Both the position numbers and the translations under genes were made by a program. A stretch of DNA of 37,820 nt from Actinomycetota bacterium (lineage in GTDB: Bacteria; Actinomycetota; Acidimicrobiia; Acidimicrobiales; Ilumatobacteraceae). Positions within the stretch are counted from its first letter, which is position 1, and the number at the start of each line of letters is the position of its first letter. The notes beneath the pieces are model-generated. The model was not told the DNA's origin, searched no databases, and saw nothing but the letters and a program-made list of their open reading frames with translations. The DNA lies in NCBI GenBank assembly GCA_016870215.1, contig VGCD01000018.1:1-37820 (forward strand), given 5' to 3'. Below are positions 1 through 7,814 of this stretch, one piece after another.

Positions 1-1
1 A

Positions 2-436
2 TTCCCGGGTGGCCGCGATGTTCTCTTTGATGCCATGCGAGATGTTCGTCGCCGAGAGTTCTTCGAAAAATTGCACTCGAGAGTCGAGGGCGCTGAGACA
101 TTTGAAGACTTCATTGTCACTGCAATAACAGTCGCATCAGTCGAACTTCGGGACGACACCGAACTGGCCACGATGATCGCCACAGCACCAGGGGAGACGC
201 TTGGTCACCTCACGATCAGCGACGTTCCTCACATCGTGAGTTCGGCCACTTCATTCCTAGCGCCACTTGCTGAGCGATTCGTGAGTCGCGACGAAGCTGA
301 GCAAATGCTCGAAGTCATCTCGCGACTCGTCATTTCAGTGTTTCTTGCGCCGTCAAGCCACTTCAACTTCACGGATGAAGCGAGCGTTCGCAAGTTCGTC
401 CGTAGCTACATCCCGCAATCACTACTCACCAACTAA
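2..436 (+). CDS. TetR-family transcriptional regulator, C-terminal part (5' truncated by window edge)
   Basis: The open frame runs to the left edge of the window, so the gene starts outside it. The first visible residues, FPGGRDVLFDAM, match the end of a TetR helix-turn-helix domain, where the recognition helix is followed by a Y-x-F-P-x-K/R-x-x-L segment. The remaining 130 or so residues are helical and would form the ligand-binding and dimerisation part. An ATG at position 35 is in frame but falls inside this domain and is not a believable start. The diiron protein gene begins 34 bases after the stop on the same strand, so the regulator may control it or be co-transcribed with it. The ligand cannot be told from sequence. 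Confidence 0.8.
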   Translation, partial: FPGGRDVLFDAMRDVRRREFFEKLHSRVEGAETFEDFIVTAITVASVELRDDTELATMIATAPGETLGHLTISDVPHIVSSATSFLAPLAERFVSRDEAEQMLEVISRLVISVFLAPSSHFNFTDEASVRKFVRSYIPQSLLTN

Positions 437-470
437 TCCAATACACAATCTCTTCACCAACGGAGGAAAC

Positions 471-1604
471 ATGAGCATCACCGAAAACACCAACAAGGAC
501 ATGATCGGTCGTGACGACATCAACGATGTCGAAGCAATTCTTTCAATCACCAATCATGATGTCGACGCCGTCAGTCACATCGTGAAGAACAATGCCGACT
601 CATTGTTCACATGGGACTACTCACTGGCGCGTCCTCAGTTGCGAAAGCTGTATGAGAAGGCCAAGACCGGACAATGGAACGGCACCACGGATCTTCCTTG
701 GGACACCGAAGTCGACAACGAAAAGCAGATCGCATACGACCAGCAGATGCTCGGAGCTGGGCTCGACCCGACGCTCTACTCGGAAACGCCGCTCGCCAAA
801 TGGGGAGACAAGGAATGGATTGAGTTCGGTATCGAAGGTCGTCGCTGGCAGCTGTCGCAATTCCTTCACGGTGAACAGGGTGCGTTGCTGTGCACCGCCA
901 AGATCACCGAGACCGTTCCGTGGTACGACGCCAAGTTGTACGCGAGCACGCAAGTGGTGGATGAAGCCCGTCACGTCGAGGTTTTCGCTCGCTACTTGGA
1001 AGAGAAGATGGGTGGCGAGTACCAGATCAACGCGCACTTGCGTTTGTTGCTGGACGACATCATCAATGACAGCCGTTGGGACATGACATATCTCGGTATG
1101 CAGATCATGGTTGAAGGACTTGCACTCGCAGCATTTGGTTTCTTGCACCAGCTCACAAACGAGCCTCTGCTGCGTCAGCTGCTTCGCTATGTCATGAGCG
1201 ACGAAGCACGTCACGTGGCATTCGGCGTTTTGAGCCTTCAAGAGGCGTACACGCAGATGTCTGATGCTGAAATCAAAGAACGTCAAGAGTTCGCCTTTGA
1301 GGCGAGCGTGCGCATGCGCGACCGATTCCTGCAGCAGGAAGTGTGGGACCGCATGGGTATCGACACCCGCGTCATGGCTCCGCTGATTCTTCATGATCCG
1401 CAGCGCCAGTTGTTCCAGCAGATGTTGTTCTCCAAGATCGTGCCGAATTGCAAGAAATTGGGTCTTCTCGACCGCAATGACAAGTGGTTGCGTCGACGCT
1501 TCGAGGAACTCGGTGTCATTCAGTTCGAAGACTGGGTGGACACGGGCGAGGAATACGCCAACTTCGAACTCGGCAAAGACATCGACCCAGCCGCTCACGC
1601 CTGA
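471..1604 (+). CDS. Ferritin-like (ribonucleotide-reductase-fold) diiron protein, probable oxidase/oxygenase
   Basis: This 377-residue protein has the pattern of a carboxylate-bridged diiron centre in a four-helix bundle: E135 in GEQGAL, E165 and H168 in DEARH, E215 in MVEGLAL, and E245 and H248 in a second DEARH. This resembles R2-like oxidases and N-oxygenases of the AurF type. The substrate is unknown and it could be a hydroxylase, N-oxygenase or oxidase. There is no signal peptide or membrane segment, so it should be cytoplasmic. The start at 471 is chosen because GGAGG lies four bases upstream; an in-frame ATG at 345 lies inside the preceding regulator gene. The preceding TetR-type gene on the same strand suggests an inducible function. 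Confidence 0.8.
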   Translation: MSITENTNKDMIGRDDINDVEAILSITNHDVDAVSHIVKNNADSLFTWDYSLARPQLRKLYEKAKTGQWNGTTDLPWDTEVDNEKQIAYDQQMLGAGLDPTLYSETPLAKWGDKEWIEFGIEGRRWQLSQFLHGEQGALLCTAKITETVPWYDAKLYASTQVVDEARHVEVFARYLEEKMGGEYQINAHLRLLLDDIINDSRWDMTYLGMQIMVEGLALAAFGFLHQLTNEPLLRQLLRYVMSDEARHVAFGVLSLQEAYTQMSDAEIKERQEFAFEASVRMRDRFLQQEVWDRMGIDTRVMAPLILHDPQRQLFQQMLFSKIVPNCKKLGLLDRNDKWLRRRFEELGVIQFEDWVDTGEEYANFELGKDIDPAAHA

Positions 1605-1641
1605 TCAACCGCCCTCGCTCAATCGAGCAGGGGCTGGTCAG
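1601..1641 (+). terminator. Possible hairpin terminator after the diiron gene
   Basis: The bases overlapping and following the stop codon can fold into an imperfect two-part hairpin: outer CTGATCA with TGGTCAG (one G-T wobble) and inner GCTC-AATC-GAGC with flanking CCC/GGG pairs. There is no T run, which is common for actinobacterial terminators, so this is only a candidate. Confidence 0.35.
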
Positions 1642-1651
1642 CCGAAGTCAC

Positions 1652-1657
1652 TACCAT
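1652..1657 (+). promoter_or_regulatory. Putative -10 box of dapA
   Basis: TACCAT fits the TAnnnT form seen before other genes here and lies 10 bases before the dapA ATG, which has no purine-rich ribosome binding site. The transcript would be leaderless or have only a few leader bases. No -35 box is evident. Confidence 0.35.
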
Positions 1658-1667
1658 TCACAGGGTC

Positions 1668-2567
1668 ATGGCTCTTTTCGGCGACGTCCTCACTGCGATG
1701 ATCACTCCGTTTCGGAGTGATGGTTCGCTGAACATCGAAGAAGCCGTTCGCCTCGCGCGCTGGCTGCAGGACAACGGCAATGACGGTCTCGTCGTGTCGG
1801 GTACAACGGGCGAATCGTCGACGCTCACTGATGACGAAAAATTGACGCTTTGGGAAGCGGTGGCAGCCGCCGTCACTATTCCGGTGATTGCCGGAACTGG
1901 CTCGAATGACACAGTGCATTCAGTGCATCTCACGAAACAAGTGACGAAGCTTGGCGTGGCAGGAATTCTCGCAGTCGGTCCGTATTACAACAGGCCGTCA
2001 CAATCGGGAATTGCTGCGCACCTGCGTTCGATGGCTGAGGCCACCACCTTGCCGGTCGTTGTGTACGACATTCCTGTGCGCACTGGTCGCAAGATCTCAA
2101 CAGCAACTCTGCTTGACCTGGCGCACAACGTGAAGAACATTCGAGCTGTCAAAGATGCAGCAGGTAACCCGGCTGAGACGGCGAATCTGATGGCAAAAGC
2201 ACCATCTGGTTTCGAGCTCTACAGCGGTGATGACGGTTTGACGTTGGCATTCCTCGCATATGGCGGCAGCGGTGTCATCGGAGTGGCGACTCACTGGTCT
2301 GGTGCAGAACACAAAGAGATGATCACTGCGTTCAAGGCTGGCGATGTGCAGCGAGCCCGTCTGGTGAATGACCGCCTGTTGGAGAGTTACGCATTCGAGA
2401 CGGGAGACGAAGCGCCGAATCCGATTCCAACGAAGGCGATGATGACACTTCTCGGATTCGATGTCGGCGATGCCCGCCTGCCGATGGGCCCGGCACCAGA
2501 GTTCGTACATGAGAGAGCTGCCATCGTGTTGGCGAATTTGAATGCCGCACGTGCCGCGGCCAAGTAA
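1668..2567 (+). CDS. dapA: 4-hydroxy-tetrahydrodipicolinate synthase
   Basis: DapA condenses pyruvate with aspartate semialdehyde, the first committed step of lysine and diaminopimelate synthesis. The 299-residue product is of normal family length. Expected residues are present: T46-T47 in the GTTGES motif, Y107 in GPYYNRP, Y133 in VVYDIP, R138, and the Schiff-base lysine K162 in VKDAAGN. These match the catalytic set of the E. coli enzyme almost position for position. The family includes N-acetylneuraminate lyases and other pyruvate aldolases, but adjacency to rnj and ftsK, as in many actinobacteria, supports dapA. The enzyme is cytoplasmic and probably tetrameric. The RNase J gene starts 7 bases after its stop codon. 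Confidence 0.92.
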   Translation: MALFGDVLTAMITPFRSDGSLNIEEAVRLARWLQDNGNDGLVVSGTTGESSTLTDDEKLTLWEAVAAAVTIPVIAGTGSNDTVHSVHLTKQVTKLGVAGILAVGPYYNRPSQSGIAAHLRSMAEATTLPVVVYDIPVRTGRKISTATLLDLAHNVKNIRAVKDAAGNPAETANLMAKAPSGFELYSGDDGLTLAFLAYGGSGVIGVATHWSGAEHKEMITAFKAGDVQRARLVNDRLLESYAFETGDEAPNPIPTKAMMTLLGFDVGDARLPMGPAPEFVHERAAIVLANLNAARAAAK

Positions 2568-2574
2568 CAGCACC

Positions 2575-4245
2575 ATGTCCAATCCGCGACCATCGGTTCG
2601 CTTCTACTTCTTGGGTGGCTTGGGGGAGATTGGTCGCAACTGTTTAGTTGTCGAACAAAACAATGAACTGTTGCTTATCGACTGCGGGTTGATGTTCCCA
2701 TCACCCGACATGCACGGCATCGACCTGGTGTTGCCCGATTTCACTTTCCTGCGCGAGAATGCCGATCGCATTGTCGGTTGTGTGGCTACACATGGTCATG
2801 AAGATCATGTCGGGGCACTTCAGTTTCTCTTGCGGGAAATGTCGTTTCCGATTTACGGGTCTGAAGTCACCTTGGGTCTGGCGGCGCATCGCATCGAAGA
2901 GGCAGGGCTGCTTAATCGCACTTCGCTGATTACGGTTGCCGATGGTGAACGGCGACTGATTGGCTCATTCGAGGTCGAGTTCCTGCCTGTCACTCACAGC
3001 GTGCCTCATGCCCACGCAATTGTGTTGCATACGTCGCAAGGAGTTGTCGTTCACTCGGGAGACTTCAAGATTGACCTCACGCCCGTCGATGACCGCCGCA
3101 CGGATCTTGCACGCTTGGGTGCGATTGCATCGAACAATGGTGTGCGGTTGCTCTTGGCCGATAGCACCAATGCTGAAGAGCGTGGCCATGCGCCAAGCGA
3201 GCGCGAGGTCGGGGCGGTGCTTCGCCAGGTCATTGCTGAGCAACGCGGACGTCGCATCATCACGGCAAGTTTTGCGAGCCACATTCATCGTGCGCAACAA
3301 CTCATCGAAGCAGCCGTTGACAACGGGCGTGTCGTCGCAACACTTGGTCGATCGATGCAGAAGAATGTGCGTCTTGCACTTGACCTAGGTCTCATGAACG
3401 TGCCACGCAGCTCGATTATCGACATCGACGAAGTGGCAGATCGTGATCCGGCCGATGTGTTGATACTTGCGACAGGTTCGCAGGGTGAGCCGATGTCCGT
3501 TCTCGCACTGTTGGCACGCGGCGACAACAAGTGGGTGAAATTGGGAGACAACGACACTGTCATTCTCTCCAGCACTCCGATTCCTGGCAATGAGATGAAT
3601 GTGAGTCGAGTGATTGATGGCTTGCTACGTGCGGGCGCCCGTGTTGTGCACAGCGGAATCGCAGATGTTCACGCAACAGGTCACGCGCAGGCCGAGGACT
3701 TGAAGACCTATCTCTCGATCGTGCAACCCGAGTGGTACGTGCCCATTCATGGCGAATACCGGCACCTTGTGGCCAACGCGGAACTTGGTGTGACGATGGG
3801 CGTTCCCCGACGGCAGGTGCTCGTCGCCAGCGACGGTGACGTACTCGAGTTGAGCGATGATGGACTTGATTTTGCCGGACGAGTACCTGCCGCTCATTTG
3901 TATGTTGACGGCATCGTGGGCGATGTTGGTCAGGGCGTCTTGCGTGACCGACGCGTGTTGGCAGAAGAAGGTGTGGTCGTTGTCATCGTCACAGTTGATG
4001 AAGCGACCAACGAAGTGCTCACTGGTCCTGAAATCATCACGCGTGGTTGGGTGTATGCACCTGAAGCAGATGATTTGCTCGACGAAGCGTGTGAGTACGT
4101 GGCACAAGCGGTCGAACGCGCGCTTCGTGAGGGAACGCGGGACATTGAAACCTTGGAGCGCGAGGTACGTCGAGCGGCTGGTCGATTTGTGAATGACCGA
4201 ACCAAGCGCCGCCCAATGATCGTGCCCGTAGTGATGTCGGCGTAA
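2575..4245 (+). CDS. rnj: Ribonuclease J
   Basis: RNase J is a zinc-dependent exo- and endoribonuclease for mRNA decay and rRNA maturation. The 556-residue product has the usual size. It opens with the metallo-beta-lactamase part, with the metal site H73-x-H75-x-D77-H78 in THGHEDHVGAL, a later VTHSVPHAHA segment and a HSGDFKID segment. A beta-CASP part follows (ATGSQGEPMS motif), then a further metal-binding histidine segment (HVHATGHA-like) and a C-terminal domain. The start at 2575 begins the conserved SVRFYFLGGLGEIGRN region; an in-frame ATG at 2542 would overlap dapA. Its stop codon lies inside the first unit of a 34-bp tandem repeat, so the repeats begin within the coding sequence. Confidence 0.93.
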   Translation: MSNPRPSVRFYFLGGLGEIGRNCLVVEQNNELLLIDCGLMFPSPDMHGIDLVLPDFTFLRENADRIVGCVATHGHEDHVGALQFLLREMSFPIYGSEVTLGLAAHRIEEAGLLNRTSLITVADGERRLIGSFEVEFLPVTHSVPHAHAIVLHTSQGVVVHSGDFKIDLTPVDDRRTDLARLGAIASNNGVRLLLADSTNAEERGHAPSEREVGAVLRQVIAEQRGRRIITASFASHIHRAQQLIEAAVDNGRVVATLGRSMQKNVRLALDLGLMNVPRSSIIDIDEVADRDPADVLILATGSQGEPMSVLALLARGDNKWVKLGDNDTVILSSTPIPGNEMNVSRVIDGLLRAGARVVHSGIADVHATGHAQAEDLKTYLSIVQPEWYVPIHGEYRHLVANAELGVTMGVPRRQVLVASDGDVLELSDDGLDFAGRVPAAHLYVDGIVGDVGQGVLRDRRVLAEEGVVVVIVTVDEATNEVLTGPEIITRGWVYAPEADDLLDEACEYVAQAVERALREGTRDIETLEREVRRAAGRFVNDRTKRRPMIVPVVMSA

Positions 4246-4354
4246 GCCGACACACGGAGACACGGTGATGTCGGCGTAAGCCGACACACGGAGACACGGT
4301 GATGTCGGCGTAAGCCGACACACGGAGACACGGTGATGTCGGCGTAAGCCGACA
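4231..4354 (+). repeat. 34-bp tandem repeat, 3 full copies plus a 22-bp partial copy, each with a GNRA-capped hairpin
   Basis: Units begin at 4231, 4265, 4299 and 4333; the first three are 34 bases and identical, and the last stops after 22 bases. Each unit contains the perfect inverted repeat TGTCGGC-GTAA-GCCGACA (4235-4252, 4269-4286, 4303-4320, 4337-4354), a 7-bp stem with a GTAA loop that would be a GNRA tetraloop in RNA. The first copy supplies the last codons and the stop codon of rnj. The linkers are purine-rich (CACGGAGACACG). There are no intervening variable spacers, so it is not a CRISPR array. It sits between rnj and the ftsK promoter. Confidence 0.95.
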
Positions 4355-4382
4355 ATCCACCGACGACCCCACACCCCATTGG

Positions 4383-4388
4383 TACGGT
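4383..4388 (+). promoter_or_regulatory. Putative -10 box of ftsK (leaderless)
   Basis: TACGGT lies 6 bases before the ftsK ATG, directly after the hairpin repeats. There is no ribosome binding site, so transcription probably starts at or next to the ATG. Confidence 0.5.
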
Positions 4389-4394
4389 GAACAC

Positions 4395-6824
4395 ATGGCC
4401 GAAAAGGGCTCTTCTTCGTCGCGCACCTCAAAACCACGGTCCTCATCCAAGGGTCGTGGTGGCAAGTCTGCGGTCAAGACGCCTCCGTCGGGAACCCCTC
4501 GCGCAAAGCCCACCCTCTACGACGAGGACAGCGACTCGTTGGCACGAAAAGCCATGCGCGGCCGCGAGGTTGAGTTCTGGGGAATCGGATGCATCGCACT
4601 GGGCCTCCTTCTTTTGCTCTCCATTTACATTGGCGTGGCCGGCCCGGTGGGTCGCGGTATCGAAACATCCTCGGGATGGCTGCTCGGATTAGGTCGCTTT
4701 GCGCTTCCGCTCGTTGCTCTCGGAATCGGTGTTGCGATGGTGCGTCATCGCAGCATCGAACATCGGGCCCGCCTCACTTTCGGCTGGATGCTCATCGTGG
4801 TGGCCTTGCTTGGTCTGCTGCATGTCATCAATGGTGCCGACAAGATCGTTGCGGACGTTGATGCGATGTCGCAGGCGGGCGGTTGGGTCGGTGCACTTCT
4901 TGCTGAGCCGCTTCGTTCCACCATCAGTTGGCCTGGTGCTCTTGTCGTGTTGTTTGCGGTTGCAGTCGGCGGAGTACTACTTGTCACCGACACGACAGTT
5001 CCCGAGCTCATCGCACTCATCAAGTTGAAGCTCGCCCCTGCATCAGAGGCGGCAATGTCGAGTGCACGAACTTTGGTGTCCGAGCGTGGTGGTCGCGATC
5101 TTGACCATCTCGTCGAAGTGCCGGGGGAACAAGTTCCTGGTGAACCGATGCCTTCGTCTTCTCATCGCCCCTCAACACCAATTTTTGACGCGGGAGACGA
5201 TCCCGAGTTGGTCGCCACGAAGAAGCCAAGGGCTCCGCGTAAAGAGCCGATCAAGGAAGCAGATGAGCCCGCGCAACCGCAATTTCATCAGCCTGCACCG
5301 GCGTCATCGGCCAAGAAGTCGACGCCGGCACCTTTGCCACTCGGTCCCGCAGTGCGCAACAGTGATTGGTCTTTGCCACCGAATGAACTGTTGTCTCGCA
5401 CTGAAGCACACGAAGTCAACAAAGCGCGTGTTGCCGAACGTGGTCGACTCTTGGAAGAGTCCTTGTCCTCGCATGGTGTTGACACACGACTAGTCGGAAT
5501 GACTGTGGGTCCAACCGTCACCCGATTCGAACTTGAGTTGGGGTCCGGCGTCAAAGTGTCAAAGGTGACAAGTCTCGATCGCGACATCGCTTACGCGATG
5601 GCCGCCACCGATGTACGCATTCTGGCTCCCATTCCGGGCAAGTCGGCGATTGGTGTCGAAGTGCCAAATGAATCTCGTCAACTGGTGTCGCTTGGTGACC
5701 TCATCACCTCGCCCGAAGCCCGTGCCGCAGTCAATCCTCTCGACGTTGCAATCGGAAAAGACATCGCGGGTCGCGCCGTGTTCTTGAACCTTGCGACCAC
5801 ACCTCACTTGCTCATTGCAGGTGCCACCGGCGCAGGTAAGTCGAGCGGTTTGAACAGCATCATCACGTCGCTGCTCATGCGCACCACTCCCGATCAGGTA
5901 CGACTCATCCTCATTGACCCAAAGCAAGTCGAAATGGGCCAGTACGCGCGTCTGCCACATCTCCTCACGGCCCCAGTGACCAACCCGAAGAAAGCAGCGA
6001 ATGCGCTCAGTTGGGCTGTCAAGGAAATGGAGCGTCGTTACGACTTGCTGGTGGAAGTGGGCTTCCGCGACATTGCGGGTTACAACGCCGCCTATGACCG
6101 TGGCGAAATGGAGCCACAGTCCGACGACGACAAAACCTATGAACGCCTGCCGTACATCGTGGTCGTGGTCGACGAGTTGAACGACCTCATGATGGTGGCG
6201 GCACGTGACGTCGAAGAATGCATCACGCGAATCGCTCAGAAGGCTCGCGCCGTCGGCATTCACCTCATCGTCGCGACTCAGCGGCCAAGCGTCAATGTCA
6301 TCACCGGTGTCATTAAGGCGAACATTCCGGCACGTATGGCATTTGCTGTCAGCAGCCTCACCGACAGCCGAGTCATTCTCGATCGCCCAGGCGCCGAGAA
6401 GCTCGTGGGTCAAGGCGACATGTTGTTGCTACCCGGCAACAGCAACGTGGCGCAGCGTATTCAAGCTTCGTGGGTTGGCGAAGATGAAGTGCGCAAGGTG
6501 GTGTCGCATTGGCGTCGGCAGTCACCAGAGGTGGTGTACGTCAGCGGTATCGAAGGGGAAGAGTCCGGGGGAGGCCTCGGTTCGTTCGGAGGTGGTGCTG
6601 GAGATGACGATGACCTGTTGATGCAGGCAATCGAAATCGTGGTGCGAGGTGGTGTCGGGTCAACGTCGCTGCTGCAGCGCAAGTTGAAAGTCGGGTTTGC
6701 ACGTGCCGGCCGCCTGATGGACCTCCTCGAAGAGCGTGGAGTTGTCGGGCCAAGTGAAGGTTCGAGGGCGCGTACAGTGCTGATGTCCGTAGAAGAACTC
6801 GACGCACTACAAGGCGGCGCCTAG
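4395..6824 (+). CDS. ftsK: DNA translocase FtsK/SpoIIIE
   Basis: This 809-residue protein pumps DNA through the division septum so that chromosome termini are segregated. The N-terminal third holds four hydrophobic segments (about residues 60-200) that anchor it in the membrane. A Pro/Ala/Lys-rich linker follows (about 230-330). The motor domain has a Walker A motif GATGAGKS at 476-483 and a Walker B strand ending in VVVVDELND near 590-597. The last 65 or so residues form the winged-helix gamma domain (LLQRKLKVGFARAGRLMDLLEERG) that reads KOPS-type orientation sequences. The start at 4395 fits the TACGGT box and lacks a ribosome binding site. It follows dapA and rnj as in other actinobacteria. 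Confidence 0.94.
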   Translation: MAEKGSSSSRTSKPRSSSKGRGGKSAVKTPPSGTPRAKPTLYDEDSDSLARKAMRGREVEFWGIGCIALGLLLLLSIYIGVAGPVGRGIETSSGWLLGLGRFALPLVALGIGVAMVRHRSIEHRARLTFGWMLIVVALLGLLHVINGADKIVADVDAMSQAGGWVGALLAEPLRSTISWPGALVVLFAVAVGGVLLVTDTTVPELIALIKLKLAPASEAAMSSARTLVSERGGRDLDHLVEVPGEQVPGEPMPSSSHRPSTPIFDAGDDPELVATKKPRAPRKEPIKEADEPAQPQFHQPAPASSAKKSTPAPLPLGPAVRNSDWSLPPNELLSRTEAHEVNKARVAERGRLLEESLSSHGVDTRLVGMTVGPTVTRFELELGSGVKVSKVTSLDRDIAYAMAATDVRILAPIPGKSAIGVEVPNESRQLVSLGDLITSPEARAAVNPLDVAIGKDIAGRAVFLNLATTPHLLIAGATGAGKSSGLNSIITSLLMRTTPDQVRLILIDPKQVEMGQYARLPHLLTAPVTNPKKAANALSWAVKEMERRYDLLVEVGFRDIAGYNAAYDRGEMEPQSDDDKTYERLPYIVVVVDELNDLMMVAARDVEECITRIAQKARAVGIHLIVATQRPSVNVITGVIKANIPARMAFAVSSLTDSRVILDRPGAEKLVGQGDMLLLPGNSNVAQRIQASWVGEDEVRKVVSHWRRQSPEVVYVSGIEGEESGGGLGSFGGGAGDDDDLLMQAIEIVVRGGVGSTSLLQRKLKVGFARAGRLMDLLEERGVVGPSEGSRARTVLMSVEELDALQGGA

Positions 6825-6860
6825 TTCTTCAATCAACACGTCGATTGGAGGCGAGCACCA

Positions 6861-7781
6861 ATGTCCGCCCACTCATTTAATGAACTCGCACGAGGGCTTC
6901 GCTTTCCTGAAGGTCCCGTAGCGATGCCAGATGGCAGTGTCATCGTCACAGAGATGTTCGCTCATCGCCTCACTCGTATACAGGCAGATGGCACCACACA
7001 AACTGTCGCGGAAATGCAGGGCGGCCCGAACGGATTAGCGGTTGGGCCTGACGGCCATCTGTATGTGTGCAATAACGGGAATGCGTTCACGCCGATTGAG
7101 TTCGGCGACATGCTGCTTCCTGGTGACGTCGACATGAATCTCTATATCGGTGGGCGCATACAGAAGGTCGACATGAAGACGGGAAATGTCATCGATCTCT
7201 ACACCGAATGTGATGGGGTAGCGCTGCGGGCACCCAATGATCTTGTGTTCGATGCACACGGAGGGTTTTGGTTCACCGATCACGGCCTGCGCTCTCACGA
7301 TCGTGCAGATCGCACCGCTATCTATTACGCCAAAGCCGACGGGTCGCTCATTCGGCAAGTGGTGGCACCAGTTGATTCGCCGAACGGAATTGGTCTGTCT
7401 CCCGATGGTTCGACGTTGTACTGGGCCGAGACGCACACTGGTCGTGTCTTCCAACGCACTATTTCGGCGCCAGGAGAGTTGGCGCCGGCCTCGATGATCG
7501 ATCCGTCGGTGGTGTTGTGCGGACTTCCAGGTTTGCAGCTGCTCGATTCACTCGCAGTTGATGGTGACGGCAATGTCTGTGTTGCAACACTCGTGAACGG
7601 TGGCGTGACAGTCATCGCACCTGAGGGACACGTGCGCGAATTCGTCGCCACAGATGACCGGTTGACCACGAACGTCTGCTTTGGTGGTGCCGATCTGCGA
7701 ACTGCGTACATCACGCTGTCCTCCACGGGTCGACTTGTGTCCATGACGTGGCCGTACAACGGGCTTGCTCTTAACCACTAA
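6861..7781 (+). CDS. SMP-30/gluconolactonase/LRE-family protein
   Basis: The 306-residue product is a six-bladed beta-propeller hydrolase of the SMP-30 group, whose members open sugar lactones using one divalent metal. Likely metal ligands are visible: E17 in FPEGPV, N126 in APNDLVFD, N175 in SPNGIGLSPDG and D229 in LLDSLAVDGDGN. Blade-type repeats of the form PDG-x-LYV occur throughout. There is no signal peptide. The start at 6861 is preceded by GGAGG nine bases upstream. It sits between ftsK and rimO, a position where an unrelated gene is unexpected. The true lactone substrate is unknown. Confidence 0.85.
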   Translation: MSAHSFNELARGLRFPEGPVAMPDGSVIVTEMFAHRLTRIQADGTTQTVAEMQGGPNGLAVGPDGHLYVCNNGNAFTPIEFGDMLLPGDVDMNLYIGGRIQKVDMKTGNVIDLYTECDGVALRAPNDLVFDAHGGFWFTDHGLRSHDRADRTAIYYAKADGSLIRQVVAPVDSPNGIGLSPDGSTLYWAETHTGRVFQRTISAPGELAPASMIDPSVVLCGLPGLQLLDSLAVDGDGNVCVATLVNGGVTVIAPEGHVREFVATDDRLTTNVCFGGADLRTAYITLSSTGRLVSMTWPYNGLALNH

Positions 7782-7800
7782 TCAAAGATTCCTCCACCGA

Positions 7801-7806
7801 TAGGCT
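7801..7806 (+). promoter_or_regulatory. Putative -10 box of rimO (leaderless)
   Basis: TAGGCT lies 8 bases before the rimO GTG, with no ribosome binding site between them. The same hexamer precedes rfbA in this window. Confidence 0.5.
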
Positions 7807-7814
7807 CATCAACC

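Noticed and set aside
345-470. Upstream ATG extension of the diiron protein
   Set aside because: It lies inside the TetR gene, and GGAGG is positioned for the ATG at 471.
621-1598. Long minus-strand open frame (325 codons) opposite the diiron protein
   Set aside because: It is the antisense shadow of a gene with a full set of metal ligands and a strong ribosome binding site; its translation shows no recognisable domain.
4231-4354. CRISPR array
   Set aside because: The 34-bp units follow one another with no variable spacers and no cas genes are present; it is a simple tandem hairpin repeat.
4037-4513. Minus-strand frames running through the 34-bp repeats with repeated peptide motifs
   Set aside because: The peptide repeats are only a by-product of the DNA repeat. 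The frames overlap rnj and the start of ftsK and have no ribosome binding site.
5559-6413. Long minus-strand open frame (284 codons) opposite ftsK
   Set aside because: It lies wholly across the conserved FtsK motor domain and its translation shows no family features.
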